From an uncultured Oscillospiraceae bacterium (lineage in GTDB: Bacteria; Bacillota; Clostridia; Oscillospirales; Oscillospiraceae), in the NCBI GenBank assembly GCA_947627735.1, contig CANQXG010000011.1, forward strand, positions 1 to 64,000: 64,000 nucleotides of DNA, given 5' to 3'. The position numbers and the translations under genes are program-made. Under the pieces are notes generated by a model, which worked only from the letters and a program-made list of their open reading frames with translations, did not search any database and was not told where the DNA came from. Every line of letters begins with the position of its first letter. Within the stretch, counting starts at the first letter, position 1. Shown in pieces: positions 45,542-54,155 of this stretch.

Positions 45542-45571
45542 AAAAGCCCGGTGCGTTTGCACCGGGCTTTT
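45542..45571 (-). terminator. Bidirectional terminator after rny
   Basis: Stem AAAAGCCCGGTGC (45542-45554), loop GTTT, GCACCGGGCTTTT (45559-45571). It ends rny on the minus strand and can also end transcription from the left. Confidence 0.9.
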
Positions 45572-45582
45572 GCTGTCTGTCG

Positions 45583-47124
45583 TTATTTCGCGTACTCCAC
45601 GGCTTTGGTCTCCCGCAGCACATGGACCTTGATCTGGCCGGGATAGGTCAGCTCGTCCTCGATCTTCTTGGCGATGTCCCGGGCCAGGAGGGTCATCTGG
45701 TCCTCGCTGACCTGGTCGGGCTTGACCATGATCCGGATCTCCCGGCCTGCCTGGATGGCGTAGCAGGAGTCGATGCCCGGGAAGGACATGGACACCTCCT
45801 CCAGCTTCTCCAGACGCTTGACGTAGTTTTCGATGTTCTCCCGCCGGGCGCCGGGGCGGCTGGCGGAGATGGCGTCGGCGGCCTGGACGATGCAGGCGAT
45901 GACGGTCTGGGGTTCCACGTCCCCGTGGTGGGCCTGGATGGCGTGGATGACCTCAGGGGATTCTTTATACTTCTTGGCGATGTCCACGCCGATGGTGACG
46001 TGGCTGCCCTCCACCTCGTGGTCGATGCTCTTGCCGATATCGTGCAGCAGGCCCGCCCGCTTGGCGGTGGCGATGTCCACGCCCAGCTCCGCGGCGATCA
46101 GCCCGGAGATGTGGGCCACCTCCATGGAGTGGTTCAGCACGTTCTGGCCGTAGCTGGTGCGGTATTTCTGCCGGCCCAGGAGCTTGATAAGCTCCGGGTG
46201 CAGGCCGTGGACGCCGGTCTCGAACACGGCGCGCTCGCCCTCGGCCTTGATGGTGGCGTTGACTTCCTTCTGGGCCTTGGCGATCATCTCCTCGATGCGG
46301 GCCGGGTGGATGCGTCCGTCCGCGATCAGCTTCTCCAGCGCCAGACGCGCCACCTCCCGGCGCACCGGGTCGAAGCAGGAGACCGTGATGGCCTCGGGTG
46401 TGTCGTCGATGATAAGGTCCACGCCGGTCAGGTTCTCGATGGAGCGGATGTTCCGCCCCTCCCGGCCGATGATGCGGCCCTTCATCTCGTCGTTGGGCAG
46501 GTTCACGACGCTGACCGTGATCTCGCTGGCGTGATCGGCGGCGCAGCGCTGGATGGCCAGGGCGATGACCTCCCTCGCCCGCTGGTCGGCCTCCTCCTTG
46601 AATTGGGCCTCGATCTCCCGGACCTTGACGGCCTGTTCGTGGGTGACCTCGGTGGCCAGGGAATCGATGAGCAGCTGCTTTGCCTCCTCGGCTGTGTAGC
46701 CGGAGATCCGCTCCAGCACCTCCATCTGGGCGGCTTTCAGCTTCTGGACTTCCTCCTGCTGGGCCTCCACCTCGGATATCTTCTTGGTGAGAAGCTCATT
46801 CTTCCGATCGATGGCGTCGGTCTTTTTGTCCAGGTGTTCTTCCTTCTGCTGCAGGCGGTGCTCCTGTTTGGACAGCTCCGCTCTTCTCTCCTTGACCTCT
46901 CGCTCATATTCCGAGCGGTTTTTGTGTATCTCTTCTTTTGCCTCCACGAGAGCTTCCCGTTTCTTGCTCTCCGCGGACTTTATGGCGTCATTGAGTATGC
47001 GCTTGGCTTCCTCCTCGGCTGAGCCGATCTCCCGCTCGCTCACGTTCTTCCGATAGATGGAGCCTACGACGAACCCCACGGCCAGGCACACCGGGATAAG
47101 GGGGATCAATATCCATAATGGCAT
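45583..47124 (-). CDS. rny: Ribonuclease Y
   Basis: The 513-residue main endoribonuclease of Firmicutes mRNA decay. It has an N-terminal membrane helix (about 3-24), a long charged coiled coil (about 35-185), a KH domain containing [15 protein letters not shown] (about 216-230) and an HD domain with [10 protein letters not shown] (about 355). The length matches the family (about 520). The ATG at 47124 gives the standard N-terminus, although the strong AAAGGAGG is about 14 nt upstream, farther than usual; GTG at 47139 is in frame but too close. It has its own promoter with a leader of about 120 nt. Confidence 0.96.
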   Translation of the reverse strand: MPLWILIPLIPVCLAVGFVVGSIYRKNVSEREIGSAEEEAKRILNDAIKSAESKKREALVEAKEEIHKNRSEYEREVKERRAELSKQEHRLQQKEEHLDKKTDAIDRKNELLTKKISEVEAQQEEVQKLKAAQMEVLERISGYTAEEAKQLLIDSLATEVTHEQAVKVREIEAQFKEEADQRAREVIALAIQRCAADHASEITVSVVNLPNDEMKGRIIGREGRNIRSIENLTGVDLIIDDTPEAITVSCFDPVRREVARLALEKLIADGRIHPARIEEMIAKAQKEVNATIKAEGERAVFETGVHGLHPELIKLLGRQKYRTSYGQNVLNHSMEVAHISGLIAAELGVDIATAKRAGLLHDIGKSIDHEVEGSHVTIGVDIAKKYKESPEVIHAIQAHHGDVEPQTVIACIVQAADAISASRPGARRENIENYVKRLEKLEEVSMSFPGIDSCYAIQAGREIRIMVKPDQVSEDQMTLLARDIAKKIEDELTYPGQIKVHVLRETKAVEYAK

Positions 47125-47249
47125 TGTAAGTATACACACCTCCTTTTTCTGTTTTACTTTTCGTTTACGGTGGGCATCAAGCACCCAGTCCGATAAATCA
47201 AGGACGCAACAGCGGGAAATTCATCCAGTATCCCCACTGTAACTAATTA

Positions 47250-47278
47250 ATTTTAATGCGAAAATGGTCTTATGTCAA
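47250..47278 (-). promoter_or_regulatory. Promoter of rny
   Basis: Minus strand: -35 TTGACA (47273-47278), 17-bp spacer, -10 TAAAAT (47250-47255). Confidence 0.85.
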
Positions 47279-47325
47279 GCAGAAATATCCCAAAACATCC
47301 AGCCCCTTCCAGAGGGCCGTTTTTC

Positions 47326-47354
47326 TTGGAAAAACAGGGGACATGTGCTATAAT
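47326..47354 (+). promoter_or_regulatory. Promoter of the alcohol dehydrogenase gene
   Basis: -35 TTGGAA (47326-47331), 17-bp spacer, extended -10 TGC-TATAAT (-10 at 47349-47354). Confidence 0.8.
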
Positions 47355-47391
47355 CGATTCAAATAATACTTGAACTGCGGAGGGAACTGCC

Positions 47392-48576
47392 ATGGCATAC
47401 GGTTTCACCTATTACACCCCCACCAAGGTGGTGTTCGGCTTCGGCGCGGCGGACCGGGTCGGCGAGCTGGTGCGCCAGCAGGGCTGCAAGAGCGTGCTGC
47501 TCCACTACGGCTCTCAGAGCGCCCGCCGCTCCGGGCTGCTGGACCGGGTGGAGGCCGCCCTGCGGGCGGAGGGGGTACGGTTCGTGTCCCTGGGGGGCGT
47601 GGTGCCCAATCCCCGGCTGAGCCTGGTCTATGAGGGCATCGAGCTGGCCCGCCGGGAGAACGTGGACTTCATCCTGGCCGTGGGCGGCGGCAGCGTCATC
47701 GACTCGTCCAAGGCCATCGCCTACGGCCTGGCCAATGAGGGGGACGTGTGGGACTTCTATGAGCACACCCGCAAGCCCACCGCCTGCTTCCCCGTGGGCG
47801 CGGTGCTGACTATCGCCGCCTCCGGCAGCGAGATGAGCAACAGCTCCGTCATCACCAAGGAAGAGGGCGGCATGAAGCGCTCCTACAACGACGACCTGGC
47901 CCGGCCCAAGTTCGCCGTCATGGACCCGGAGCTGACCCTCACCCTGCCGGACTACCAGACCGCCTGCGGCTGCGCGGACATCATGATGCACACCATGGAG
48001 CGGTACTTCACCAACGGCGGGAACATGGCCGTCACCGACGCCATCGCGGAGGGCCTGCTGCGGACCGTGATGGACTGCGCCGTGAAGCTGCGGGACGACC
48101 CCCAGGACCGGGACGCCCGGGCGGAGGTCATGTGGGCGGGCAGCCTGTCCCACAACGGCCTGACCGGCTGCGGCAACGACGGGGGCGACTTCTCCACCCA
48201 CGCCCTGGAGCACGAGATCGGCGGCATGTTCGACGTGGCCCACGGCGCGGGCCTCACCGCCGTGTGGGGCAGCTGGGCCAGGTACGTTTACCAAAACTGC
48301 CTGCCCCGGTTCGTGTCCTTCGCGGTGCGGGTGATGGGCGTGGACCCGGCCGGCAAGACGGATGAGGCCGTGGCCCTGGAGGGCATCCAGGCCCTGGAGG
48401 CCTTCTTCCGCTCCATCGGCCTGCCCACCTCCTTCGCCGGGCTGGGCCTGGCCCCCACGGAGGAGCAGCTGCGCCACCTGGCGGCGTCCTGCGCCGTGGC
48501 CTCCGGCGGGCAGAAGGGCTCCGCCCGGGTGCTGCGGGAGGAGGACATGTACCAAATTTATAAAATGGCGCTGTAA
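47392..48576 (+). CDS. Iron-type alcohol dehydrogenase (BDH/YqhD-like)
   Basis: A 394-residue group III NAD(P)-dependent alcohol dehydrogenase. The cofactor motif is GGGSVID (98-104). Metal ligands fall at D196, H200, H270 and H284, matching YqhD-type spacing, and SGSEMSNSSVIT is also typical. It reduces butyraldehyde-like or other short aldehydes during fermentation; the exact substrate is not readable. It is a single-gene unit with a strong extended -10 promoter and a bidirectional terminator after it. Confidence 0.93.
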   Translation: MAYGFTYYTPTKVVFGFGAADRVGELVRQQGCKSVLLHYGSQSARRSGLLDRVEAALRAEGVRFVSLGGVVPNPRLSLVYEGIELARRENVDFILAVGGGSVIDSSKAIAYGLANEGDVWDFYEHTRKPTACFPVGAVLTIAASGSEMSNSSVITKEEGGMKRSYNDDLARPKFAVMDPELTLTLPDYQTACGCADIMMHTMERYFTNGGNMAVTDAIAEGLLRTVMDCAVKLRDDPQDRDARAEVMWAGSLSHNGLTGCGNDGGDFSTHALEHEIGGMFDVAHGAGLTAVWGSWARYVYQNCLPRFVSFAVRVMGVDPAGKTDEAVALEGIQALEAFFRSIGLPTSFAGLGLAPTEEQLRHLAASCAVASGGQKGSARVLREEDMYQIYKMAL

Positions 48577-48587
48577 GGCGACCCATG

Positions 48588-48619
48588 AAAAAGCCCGGAC
48601 GAAACGTCCGGGCCTTTTT
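48588..48619. terminator. Bidirectional terminator between adh and the lysine transporter operon
   Basis: Stem GCCCGGACG (48593-48601), loop AAA, CGTCCGGGC (48605-48613), with an A run before and a T run after. It serves both convergent units. Confidence 0.88.
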
Positions 48620-48639
48620 GCGTCCGTATGGTCCCGCGG

Positions 48640-49380
48640 TCAGCTGCTGCGGAACCGGGACAGGAAGTTTTTCGTCTCCTGGCGCTGGGGGTCGCCCAGC
48701 ACCTGGGCGGGGGGACCTTGCTCGCAGATGACGCCCTCGTTCATGTACACCACCTGGGTGGACACGTCCCGGGCGAAGGCCATCTCATGGGTGACCACCA
48801 GCATGGTCATGCCCTGGGCGGCCAGGTCCTGCATGACGGAGAGCACCTCCCCCACCATCTCCGGGTCCAGGGCAGAGGTAGGCTCGTCGAACAGCAGCAC
48901 CTCCGGCCCCATGGCCAGGGCCCGGGCGATGGCCACCCGCTGCTTCTGGCCGCCGCTGAGCTGGCGGGGCTTGGCGTTGATGTAAGGGGCCATGCCCACC
49001 TGCTGCAGGTACCGCAGGGCGGTCTGGCGGGCGTCGTCCTTGTTGCGCTTGAGCACCTTCATCTGCCCCACCATGCAGTTTTTCAGCACGGACATGTTGG
49101 CGAACAGGTTGAACGATTGGAACACCATCCCCACGTGGGAGCGGTACTCCGGGGCGTTGACCCCCGGGCCGGTCATGTCCTTGCCGTGGAACAATATCTC
49201 CCCGCTGGTGGGGGTCTCCAGCAGGTTGATGCACCGCAGAAGGGTGCTCTTGCCGGAGCCGGAGGCGCCGATGATGGCGGTCACGTCCCCCTGGGAGACG
49301 GTGAAGTCGATGTCTTTCAGCACCTGGTGGGAGCCGAAGCTCTTGCTGAGGTGGCGTATCTCCAGGATCATATCCGCCAT
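48640..49380 (-). CDS. Lysine ABC importer, ATPase subunit
   Basis: A 246-residue polar amino-acid ABC ATPase of the GlnQ/HisP type. It has Walker [10 protein letters not shown], a Q-loop in [11 protein letters not shown], the signature [15 protein letters not shown], Walker [14 protein letters not shown] and the H-loop VVTHEM. It is third in a binding protein-permease-ATPase operon. Lysine is assigned as substrate because the operon leader is an L-box riboswitch (51398-51560); by protein sequence alone only the polar amino-acid family can be named. Confidence 0.92.
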   Translation of the reverse strand: MADMILEIRHLSKSFGSHQVLKDIDFTVSQGDVTAIIGASGSGKSTLLRCINLLETPTSGEILFHGKDMTGPGVNAPEYRSHVGMVFQSFNLFANMSVLKNCMVGQMKVLKRNKDDARQTALRYLQQVGMAPYINAKPRQLSGGQKQRVAIARALAMGPEVLLFDEPTSALDPEMVGEVLSVMQDLAAQGMTMLVVTHEMAFARDVSTQVVYMNEGVICEQGPPAQVLGDPQRQETKNFLSRFRSS

Positions 49381-49381
49381 A

Positions 49382-50257
49382 TCACCGGTCCCCCCTTGTC
49401 CTGCCGTATTTCAGCTCCTGCCGGGCCTTTTCCCGATACTCCTTGCTGCGCTCGTCGAAGGGGGTTCCCTTGTCCGGGTGGTTGTAGGTGCCGGCGGCCA
49501 TGACCAGCTGATCCTCGCTGACCAGCTCGTAGTTGTCCGAGCCGTCCAGGCGCTTCTCCAGCGCCCGCAGCAGGAACGAGGCGATCAGCGTCATGGTCAG
49601 GTAGCCCACCATCTCGATGGCGGCGGAGGGGAAATAGAGGTTGTTCACGCCGGTGATGTACTGGTGGAAGGCGAAGAACTCCGTGAAGGAGATGATGAAC
49701 ATCACAGAGGTGTCCTTGATGTTGATGATGAAGTTGTTGCCGATCTGGGGGATGATGTTCCGGAAGGCCTGGGGCAGGATCACGTTCACCATGGTCTGGA
49801 AGTGGTTCATGCCGATGGCCATGGCCCCCTCGGTCTGGCCCGGGTCCACGGAGATGATGCCGCCCCGGACGGACTCGGCCATGTACGCGCCGGTGTTGAT
49901 GGACACCACCAGGATGGCCGCCGCCCAGACGCTGCTGAAGCGCAGGGCGTTATTGGAGAAATAGGGCAGGCCGTAGTAGATGAACACCGCCTGCAGCACC
50001 ATGGGGGTGCCCCGGAAGATCTCCACGTAGGCCCGGACGATGAACCGCACGACCTTCAGCAGCACCCGCTTGGGCAGGGGGTCGTTTTTGGAGCAGGGGA
50101 TGGTGTTCAGGATGCCGCACACCAGGCCGATGACCACGCCGATGGCCGTGGCCACCACCGCCAGGATCAGGGTGTTCTTCACGCCGTTGAGATAGGAACC
50201 CCAATACTTGCCCCACAGCCGGCCGATGTCGTAGATCAGTTTGGAAAACACGTTCAT
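49382..50257 (-). CDS. Lysine ABC importer, permease subunit
   Basis: A 291-residue HisM/GlnP-type permease with five or six membrane helices and the EAA loop [20 protein letters not shown] followed by [12 protein letters not shown], which docks the ATPase. A C-terminal cytoplasmic tail of about 50 charged residues (from about 240) is longer than usual for the family. There is only one permease gene, so it should form a homodimer. The ATPase gene starts 1 nt after its stop. Confidence 0.92.
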   Translation of the reverse strand: MNVFSKLIYDIGRLWGKYWGSYLNGVKNTLILAVVATAIGVVIGLVCGILNTIPCSKNDPLPKRVLLKVVRFIVRAYVEIFRGTPMVLQAVFIYYGLPYFSNNALRFSSVWAAAILVVSINTGAYMAESVRGGIISVDPGQTEGAMAIGMNHFQTMVNVILPQAFRNIIPQIGNNFIINIKDTSVMFIISFTEFFAFHQYITGVNNLYFPSAAIEMVGYLTMTLIASFLLRALEKRLDGSDNYELVSEDQLVMAAGTYNHPDKGTPFDERSKEYREKARQELKYGRTRGDR

Positions 50258-50336
50258 ATAACGGACTGTCCTTTCAGCGGGATGCCCCTCCCCCGGCGGG
50301 AGCCGGGGAAGGGGCCGTCAGGTCGCCGGGGATAAG

Positions 50337-51284
50337 TCAGACCTCGGGCTGGATGGCGATGGCCGCCCCCATGAGGGTGTCGAAGTCGTCGGAGCTGTAG
50401 TCGGCCAGCACGGTGTTGATGGCGTCCAGCAGCTCGGTGTTGCCCTTGCGCACGGAGATGCCGATGTTCACGTTCTCGGCCCGCTCCGCCTCATCGGCGA
50501 ACTGGAAGTCCCCGTCGGTGCCGGCGAAGTTCAGGATGACCAGCTCGTCGTTCTTGGCCACGGCGGCCAGTGCGGTGGGCATATCGGTGCAGACGAAGTC
50601 CACGGTGCCGGTCTCCAGCTGCATGATCATGGCCGGGGCGGTCTCCGCGGGGGGCAGGATCTCCGCGTCGGGGATCTGGGGCAGGCAGGTGTCATACCAG
50701 ATGGTGCCGGACTGGCTGGTGCAGGTGCCGCCGGCCAGCTCCGCGATGGAGGAGGCGTTGGCATACTCGCTGTCCTTGGTGGTCAGGCACACGATGGTGG
50801 CGTAGATGTAGGGACCCGCCATGTCCACCTCGGCCATGCGGTCGGCGGTCATGGACTGGCCGGCGATGTTGGCGTCCATGGTCTGGGACTGGACGGCGGG
50901 AGTCAGGGACGCCCAGGCGCTGGAAACGACCTCCAGCTCCCAGCCGTAGGCCTCGCAGATGCGCTTGGCCATCATCACGTCATAGCCGTTGGCGTAGGAG
51001 CCGTCCACGTTGGAGATGGGCACGGCGCCGTAGGAGTCGTCGGGCTGGGTCCAGTTGTAGGGGGCGTAGGCGCACTCCATGCCCACGGTGAACACGCCGT
51101 CCTCCAGGCCGGGGATGGAGCTGGTGTCCACGCCGGTGAGATCGGGCACGGCGGGGATGGCGGCCAGGGCCGCGTCCAGGGCGGCCTGGGCCTCGTCGTT
51201 GGCCTGGGAGGCACCGCTGCCGCCGCAGGCGGCCAGGGTCAGCACCATCAGCAGGGCGAGCATCACAGCAGTCAGTCTTCTCAT
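50337..51284 (-). CDS. Lysine ABC importer, substrate-binding lipoprotein
   Basis: A 315-residue lipoprotein. The signal peptide ends in a lipobox with C20 (TLAAC), and a linker of about 40 residues leads to a family 3 binding domain. VGMECAYAPYNWTQ, GYDVMMAKRICEAYGWELE and the repeated Asp/Glu contacts are typical of polar amino-acid binders. It would deliver lysine to the permease outside the membrane. First gene of the operon, 28-40 nt after the attenuator; AGGAG precedes the ATG. Confidence 0.92.
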   Translation of the reverse strand: MRRLTAVMLALLMVLTLAACGGSGASQANDEAQAALDAALAAIPAVPDLTGVDTSSIPGLEDGVFTVGMECAYAPYNWTQPDDSYGAVPISNVDGSYANGYDVMMAKRICEAYGWELEVVSSAWASLTPAVQSQTMDANIAGQSMTADRMAEVDMAGPYIYATIVCLTTKDSEYANASSIAELAGGTCTSQSGTIWYDTCLPQIPDAEILPPAETAPAMIMQLETGTVDFVCTDMPTALAAVAKNDELVILNFAGTDGDFQFADEAERAENVNIGISVRKGNTELLDAINTVLADYSSDDFDTLMGAAIAIQPEV

Positions 51285-51324
51285 TTTCTTCGTTTCTCCT
51301 TTTCTTGCTCAAAAGTTTTTTCGC

Positions 51325-51355
51325 AAGAAAAATGGACCGCTTTGTCAAGCGATCC
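51325..51355 (-). terminator. Riboswitch-controlled attenuator
   Basis: On the minus strand the stem GGATCGCTT (51347-51355), loop GACA, AAGCGGTCC (51334-51342) is followed by ATTTTTCTT. It sits between the lysine riboswitch and the first gene, so lysine binding should favour termination. Confidence 0.85.
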
Positions 51356-51397
51356 ACGGAAGTTCGGATTATGCCCATGCGGGCTTCCATCGGCCAT

Positions 51398-51560
51398 GAC
51401 AGCGCTCCACAAAAACTTGTGACAGTCCGGCGGATGTTCTCCGACGGCCCAGCAAACGGAAAGCAGACACTTCCCATCCGCTTCGGCGGTGTTCCCTTTC
51501 CCGTGTCCGGCTGTCTGGCCCTGGACGGCGGTACTGATGAAAACCGCGCCTCTGTTCAGC
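51398..51560 (-). ncRNA. Lysine riboswitch (L-box)
   Basis: The 163-nt leader element matches the L-box order of conserved blocks on the minus strand: an AGAGG-CGCGG start, AGTA, GGGAA followed by GCCGAAG, TTTGCTGG-GCCG, CTGTCA, and a closing GTGGAG-CGCTGTC that pairs with the 5' strand (P1 ends near 51557-51560 and 51398-51402). The same blocks occur in this order in the B. subtilis lysC leader. A terminator at 51325-51355 follows, giving control by transcription attenuation. This assigns lysine to the transporter operon. Confidence 0.92.
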
Positions 51561-51582
51561 GATTCATTTTTCAAGCGTGCAC

Positions 51583-51611
51583 ATCATACCATCCCGTTCC
51601 CGCTCTGTCAA
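51583..51611 (-). promoter_or_regulatory. Promoter of the lysine transporter operon
   Basis: Minus strand: -35 TTGACA (51606-51611), 17-bp spacer, -10 TATGAT (51583-51588). The predicted start near 51576 gives a 290-nt leader that holds the riboswitch and attenuator. Confidence 0.85.
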
Positions 51612-51689
51612 CCGTCCGGGAAAAGATTTGTCACAATGGCATAAGATGCGCCGGAACTTTTTCGATTTGGTTTGTTAAATCAACACAGC

Positions 51690-51959
51690 TCACAGCAGGT
51701 ATTTTATCCCCCACAGCAGGCACACCCCCGGAAGGCCCAGCAGGGCGGACAGGCCGGCGGTGAAGCCGTTCAGCCCGATCCCCAGGCCCTTCAGCGCCCC
51801 CAGGGCGTTGCCCGTCAGCAGCGCCGCCAGCCCCGCCAGGGCGTGGAGCGTCCATCTGGCCCAGGGCCGCTTCGTCTCCGCCGCCAATGTCCGGGCCGAG
51901 CGGATCAGCGCCACCCCCGCCGCCGCGAACAGCGCCTTCAGCACGTACACAGGGATCAA
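51690..51959 (-). CDS. bofA: BofA family protein (pro-sigma-K processing inhibitor)
   Basis: An 89-residue membrane protein with two hydrophobic stretches. The C-terminal half has the BofA pattern GIGLNGFTAGLSALLGLPGV. In Bacillus, BofA holds the SpoIVFB protease in check until late sporulation, in the forespore membrane. The start is TTG at 51959 with GGGAGGG 7 nt upstream. It suggests a spore-forming ancestry. The gene is alone on the minus strand; its promoter was not clearly recognised and could be read by a sporulation sigma factor. Confidence 0.85.
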   Translation of the reverse strand: MIPVYVLKALFAAAGVALIRSARTLAAETKRPWARWTLHALAGLAALLTGNALGALKGLGIGLNGFTAGLSALLGLPGVCLLWGIKYLL

Positions 51960-51988
51960 GGCCCGTCCCTCCCTTCCATAAATTGTAT

Positions 51989-52017
51989 TTGTGTCCGGGG
52001 GCTTTTAGACGTATACT
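51989..52017 (+). promoter_or_regulatory. Promoter-like signal for a short plus-strand RNA
   Basis: -35 TTGTGT (51989-51994), exact 17-bp spacer, -10 TATACT (52012-52017). A start near 52024 would give an RNA of about 55 nt ending at the hairpin 52051-52080. Confidence 0.5.
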
Positions 52018-52050
52018 ATCGGCCAGAGAGAGAAACGCGCAGACCACCTG

Positions 52051-52080
52051 GGCGGGGGAGATCCCCCGCCTTGATTTTTT
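52051..52080 (+). terminator. Strong intrinsic terminator upstream of parE-like gene
   Basis: Stem GGCGGGGG (52051-52058), loop AGAT, CCCCCGCC (52063-52070), then TTGATTTTTTTT. No coding region precedes it on this strand, so it probably ends a short RNA or an antisense transcript. Its T run overlaps the -35 box of the next promoter. Confidence 0.75.
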
Positions 52081-52098
52081 TTATAACTATGGTATAAT
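52071..52098 (+). promoter_or_regulatory. Promoter of the topoisomerase operon
   Basis: -35 TTGATT (52071-52076), 16-bp spacer, -10 TATAAT (52093-52098), about 60 nt before the ATG. Confidence 0.75.
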
Positions 52099-52162
52099 GC
52101 GCCTATACTGGTCAATTATGTCCACCGGACAACAAGATATTGGTGAACAAAGCGAGGAAAAC

Positions 52163-54145
52163 ATGGCAAAGGCGAAAAAAGAGATCTACGGCAACGAATC
52201 CATCAGTCAGCTCAAGGGCGCCGACCGGGTCCGGAAGCGGCCCGGGGTGATCTTCGGCTCCGACGGGCTGGAGGGCTGCGAGCACTCGGTGTTCGAGATC
52301 CTGTCCAACTCCATCGACGAGGCCCGGGCGGGCTACGGCGATGTGATCACGGTCACCCGCTTCGAGGACAAGTCCATCCAGGTGGAGGACTTCGGCCGGG
52401 GCTGCCCGGTGGACTGGAATCCGGCGGAGAACCGCTATAACTGGGAGCTGGTGTACTGCGAGCTGTACGCCGGCGGCAAATACGACAACGCCGAGGGGGA
52501 GAGCTACGAGTACTCCCTGGGCCTGAACGGCCTGGGCGCCTGCGCCACCCAGTACTCGTCGGAGTACATGGACGTGACCGTGTGGCGGGACGGCGCCCGG
52601 TACGATCTGCGCTTCGAGAAGGGCGAGATCGTGGGCAGCCTGAAAAAATCCCCCATGGACCGGAAAAAGAGCGGCACCACCCACCGCTGGAAGCCGGATC
52701 TGGAGGTGTTCACGGATATCGACATCCCGGAGGAGTGGTTCCGCCAGACCCTGCGCCGCCAGGCGGTGGTGAACGCCGGCGTCACCTTCCGCCTGCGCAT
52801 CCAGCACGGCAGCAAGTTCGAGACCACCGACTACGTATACGAGCAGGGCATATTGGACTACGTCACCGAGACCGCCGGCGAGCAGACCCTCACCGCGCCG
52901 GTGTTCATCGAGGCGGAGCGCCGGGGCCGGGACAGGCCGGACAAGCCGGAGTATAAGGTGAAGCTGTCGGCGGCGTTCTGCTTCTCCAACCGGGTGAATC
53001 TGCTGGAGTATTACCACAACTCCTCCTGGCTGGAGCACGGCGGCGCGCCGGACAAGGCGGCCCGGCTGGGGTTCGTGTACGCCGTGGACGCCTACATCAA
53101 GAAGATCGGCAAGTACCAGAAAAACGAGTCGAAGATCTCCTTCCAGGACGTGCAGGACTGTCTGGTGCTGGTGACCAACTGCTTCTCCACCCAGACCAGC
53201 TACGAGAACCAGACGAAGAAGTCCATCACCAACCGGTTCATCCAGGAGGCCATGGCCGACTTCTTCAAGCAGAAGCTGGAGATATGGTGCATCGAGCACA
53301 AGGCCGAGGCCGACCGGATGGCCGAGCAGGTGCTCATCAACAAGCGCAGCCGGGAGCAGGCCGAGCGCCAGCGGCTGAACATGAAAAAGAAGCTCACCGG
53401 CTCCATGGACATCGTCAGCCGCGTGGAGAAATTCGTGGACTGCCGCAGCCGGGACGCGGGCCGGCGGGAGCTGTACATCGTGGAGGGCGACAGCGCCCTG
53501 GGTTCCTGCAAGATGGGCCGGGACGCGGAGTTCCAGGGCATCATGCCCGTGCGGGGCAAGATCCTCAACTGCCTGAAGGCCGATTACGCCCGCATCTTCA
53601 AAAGCGACATCATCACGGACCTATTGAAGGTGCTGGGCTGCGGCGTGGAGGTGGAAAAGCACGGCAAGGAGCTGAACAGCTTCGACCTGGGCAGCCTGCG
53701 CTGGAACAAGGTGGTCATATGCACCGACGCGGACGTGGACGGCTTCCAGATACGGACGCTAATCCTGACCATGCTGTGGCGGCTGACCCCCACCCTGATC
53801 CGGGAGGGGTATGTGTACATCGCCGAGTCGCCCCTGTATGAGATCACCTGCAAGGAAAAGACCTGGTACGCCTACTCCGACGGGGAGAAGAACAAGATCG
53901 TGGAGGACCTGGGCAAGGCGAAGTTCTCCGTCAACCGGTCCAAGGGCCTGGGCGAGAACTCCGCGGAGATGATGTGGCTGACCACCATGAACCCGGAGAC
54001 CCGGCGGCTGATCCGGGTCATGCCGGAGGACGCCGAGCGCACGGCCTACTGGTTCGAGCTGTTCGAGGGCAACGACCTGGAGGGCCGGAAAAACCACATC
54101 GCCCAGGAGGGCTACAAGTACCTGGAGCTGGCGGATATATCGTAA
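52163..54145 (+). CDS. parE: Type II topoisomerase subunit B (ParE-like)
   Basis: A 660-residue ATPase/Toprim subunit. The GHKL ATPase shows E45 and N49 (EILSNSIDEA), DFGRG (76-80) and GLNGLG (120-125). The Toprim domain has EGDSA and DADVDG. Length fits ParE and short GyrB forms without an insert. Usual GyrB/ParE have GLHGVG, so the His-to-Asn and Val-to-Leu changes mark a divergent branch. The start at 52163 has GAGG upstream. It pairs with the subunit A gene 10 bp downstream. Topoisomerase IV is likely, but a gyrase paralogue is possible. Confidence 0.88.
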   Translation: MAKAKKEIYGNESISQLKGADRVRKRPGVIFGSDGLEGCEHSVFEILSNSIDEARAGYGDVITVTRFEDKSIQVEDFGRGCPVDWNPAENRYNWELVYCELYAGGKYDNAEGESYEYSLGLNGLGACATQYSSEYMDVTVWRDGARYDLRFEKGEIVGSLKKSPMDRKKSGTTHRWKPDLEVFTDIDIPEEWFRQTLRRQAVVNAGVTFRLRIQHGSKFETTDYVYEQGILDYVTETAGEQTLTAPVFIEAERRGRDRPDKPEYKVKLSAAFCFSNRVNLLEYYHNSSWLEHGGAPDKAARLGFVYAVDAYIKKIGKYQKNESKISFQDVQDCLVLVTNCFSTQTSYENQTKKSITNRFIQEAMADFFKQKLEIWCIEHKAEADRMAEQVLINKRSREQAERQRLNMKKKLTGSMDIVSRVEKFVDCRSRDAGRRELYIVEGDSALGSCKMGRDAEFQGIMPVRGKILNCLKADYARIFKSDIITDLLKVLGCGVEVEKHGKELNSFDLGSLRWNKVVICTDADVDGFQIRTLILTMLWRLTPTLIREGYVYIAESPLYEITCKEKTWYAYSDGEKNKIVEDLGKAKFSVNRSKGLGENSAEMMWLTTMNPETRRLIRVMPEDAERTAYWFELFEGNDLEGRKNHIAQEGYKYLELADIS

Positions 54146-54155
54146 GAGGTGACAC

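Noticed and set aside
51285-51580. T-box leader or leader peptide for the transporter operon
   Set aside because: The conserved T-box sequence before the terminator is absent; the blocks match the lysine L-box instead. A small TTG-started frame through the leader overlaps the riboswitch and has no support.
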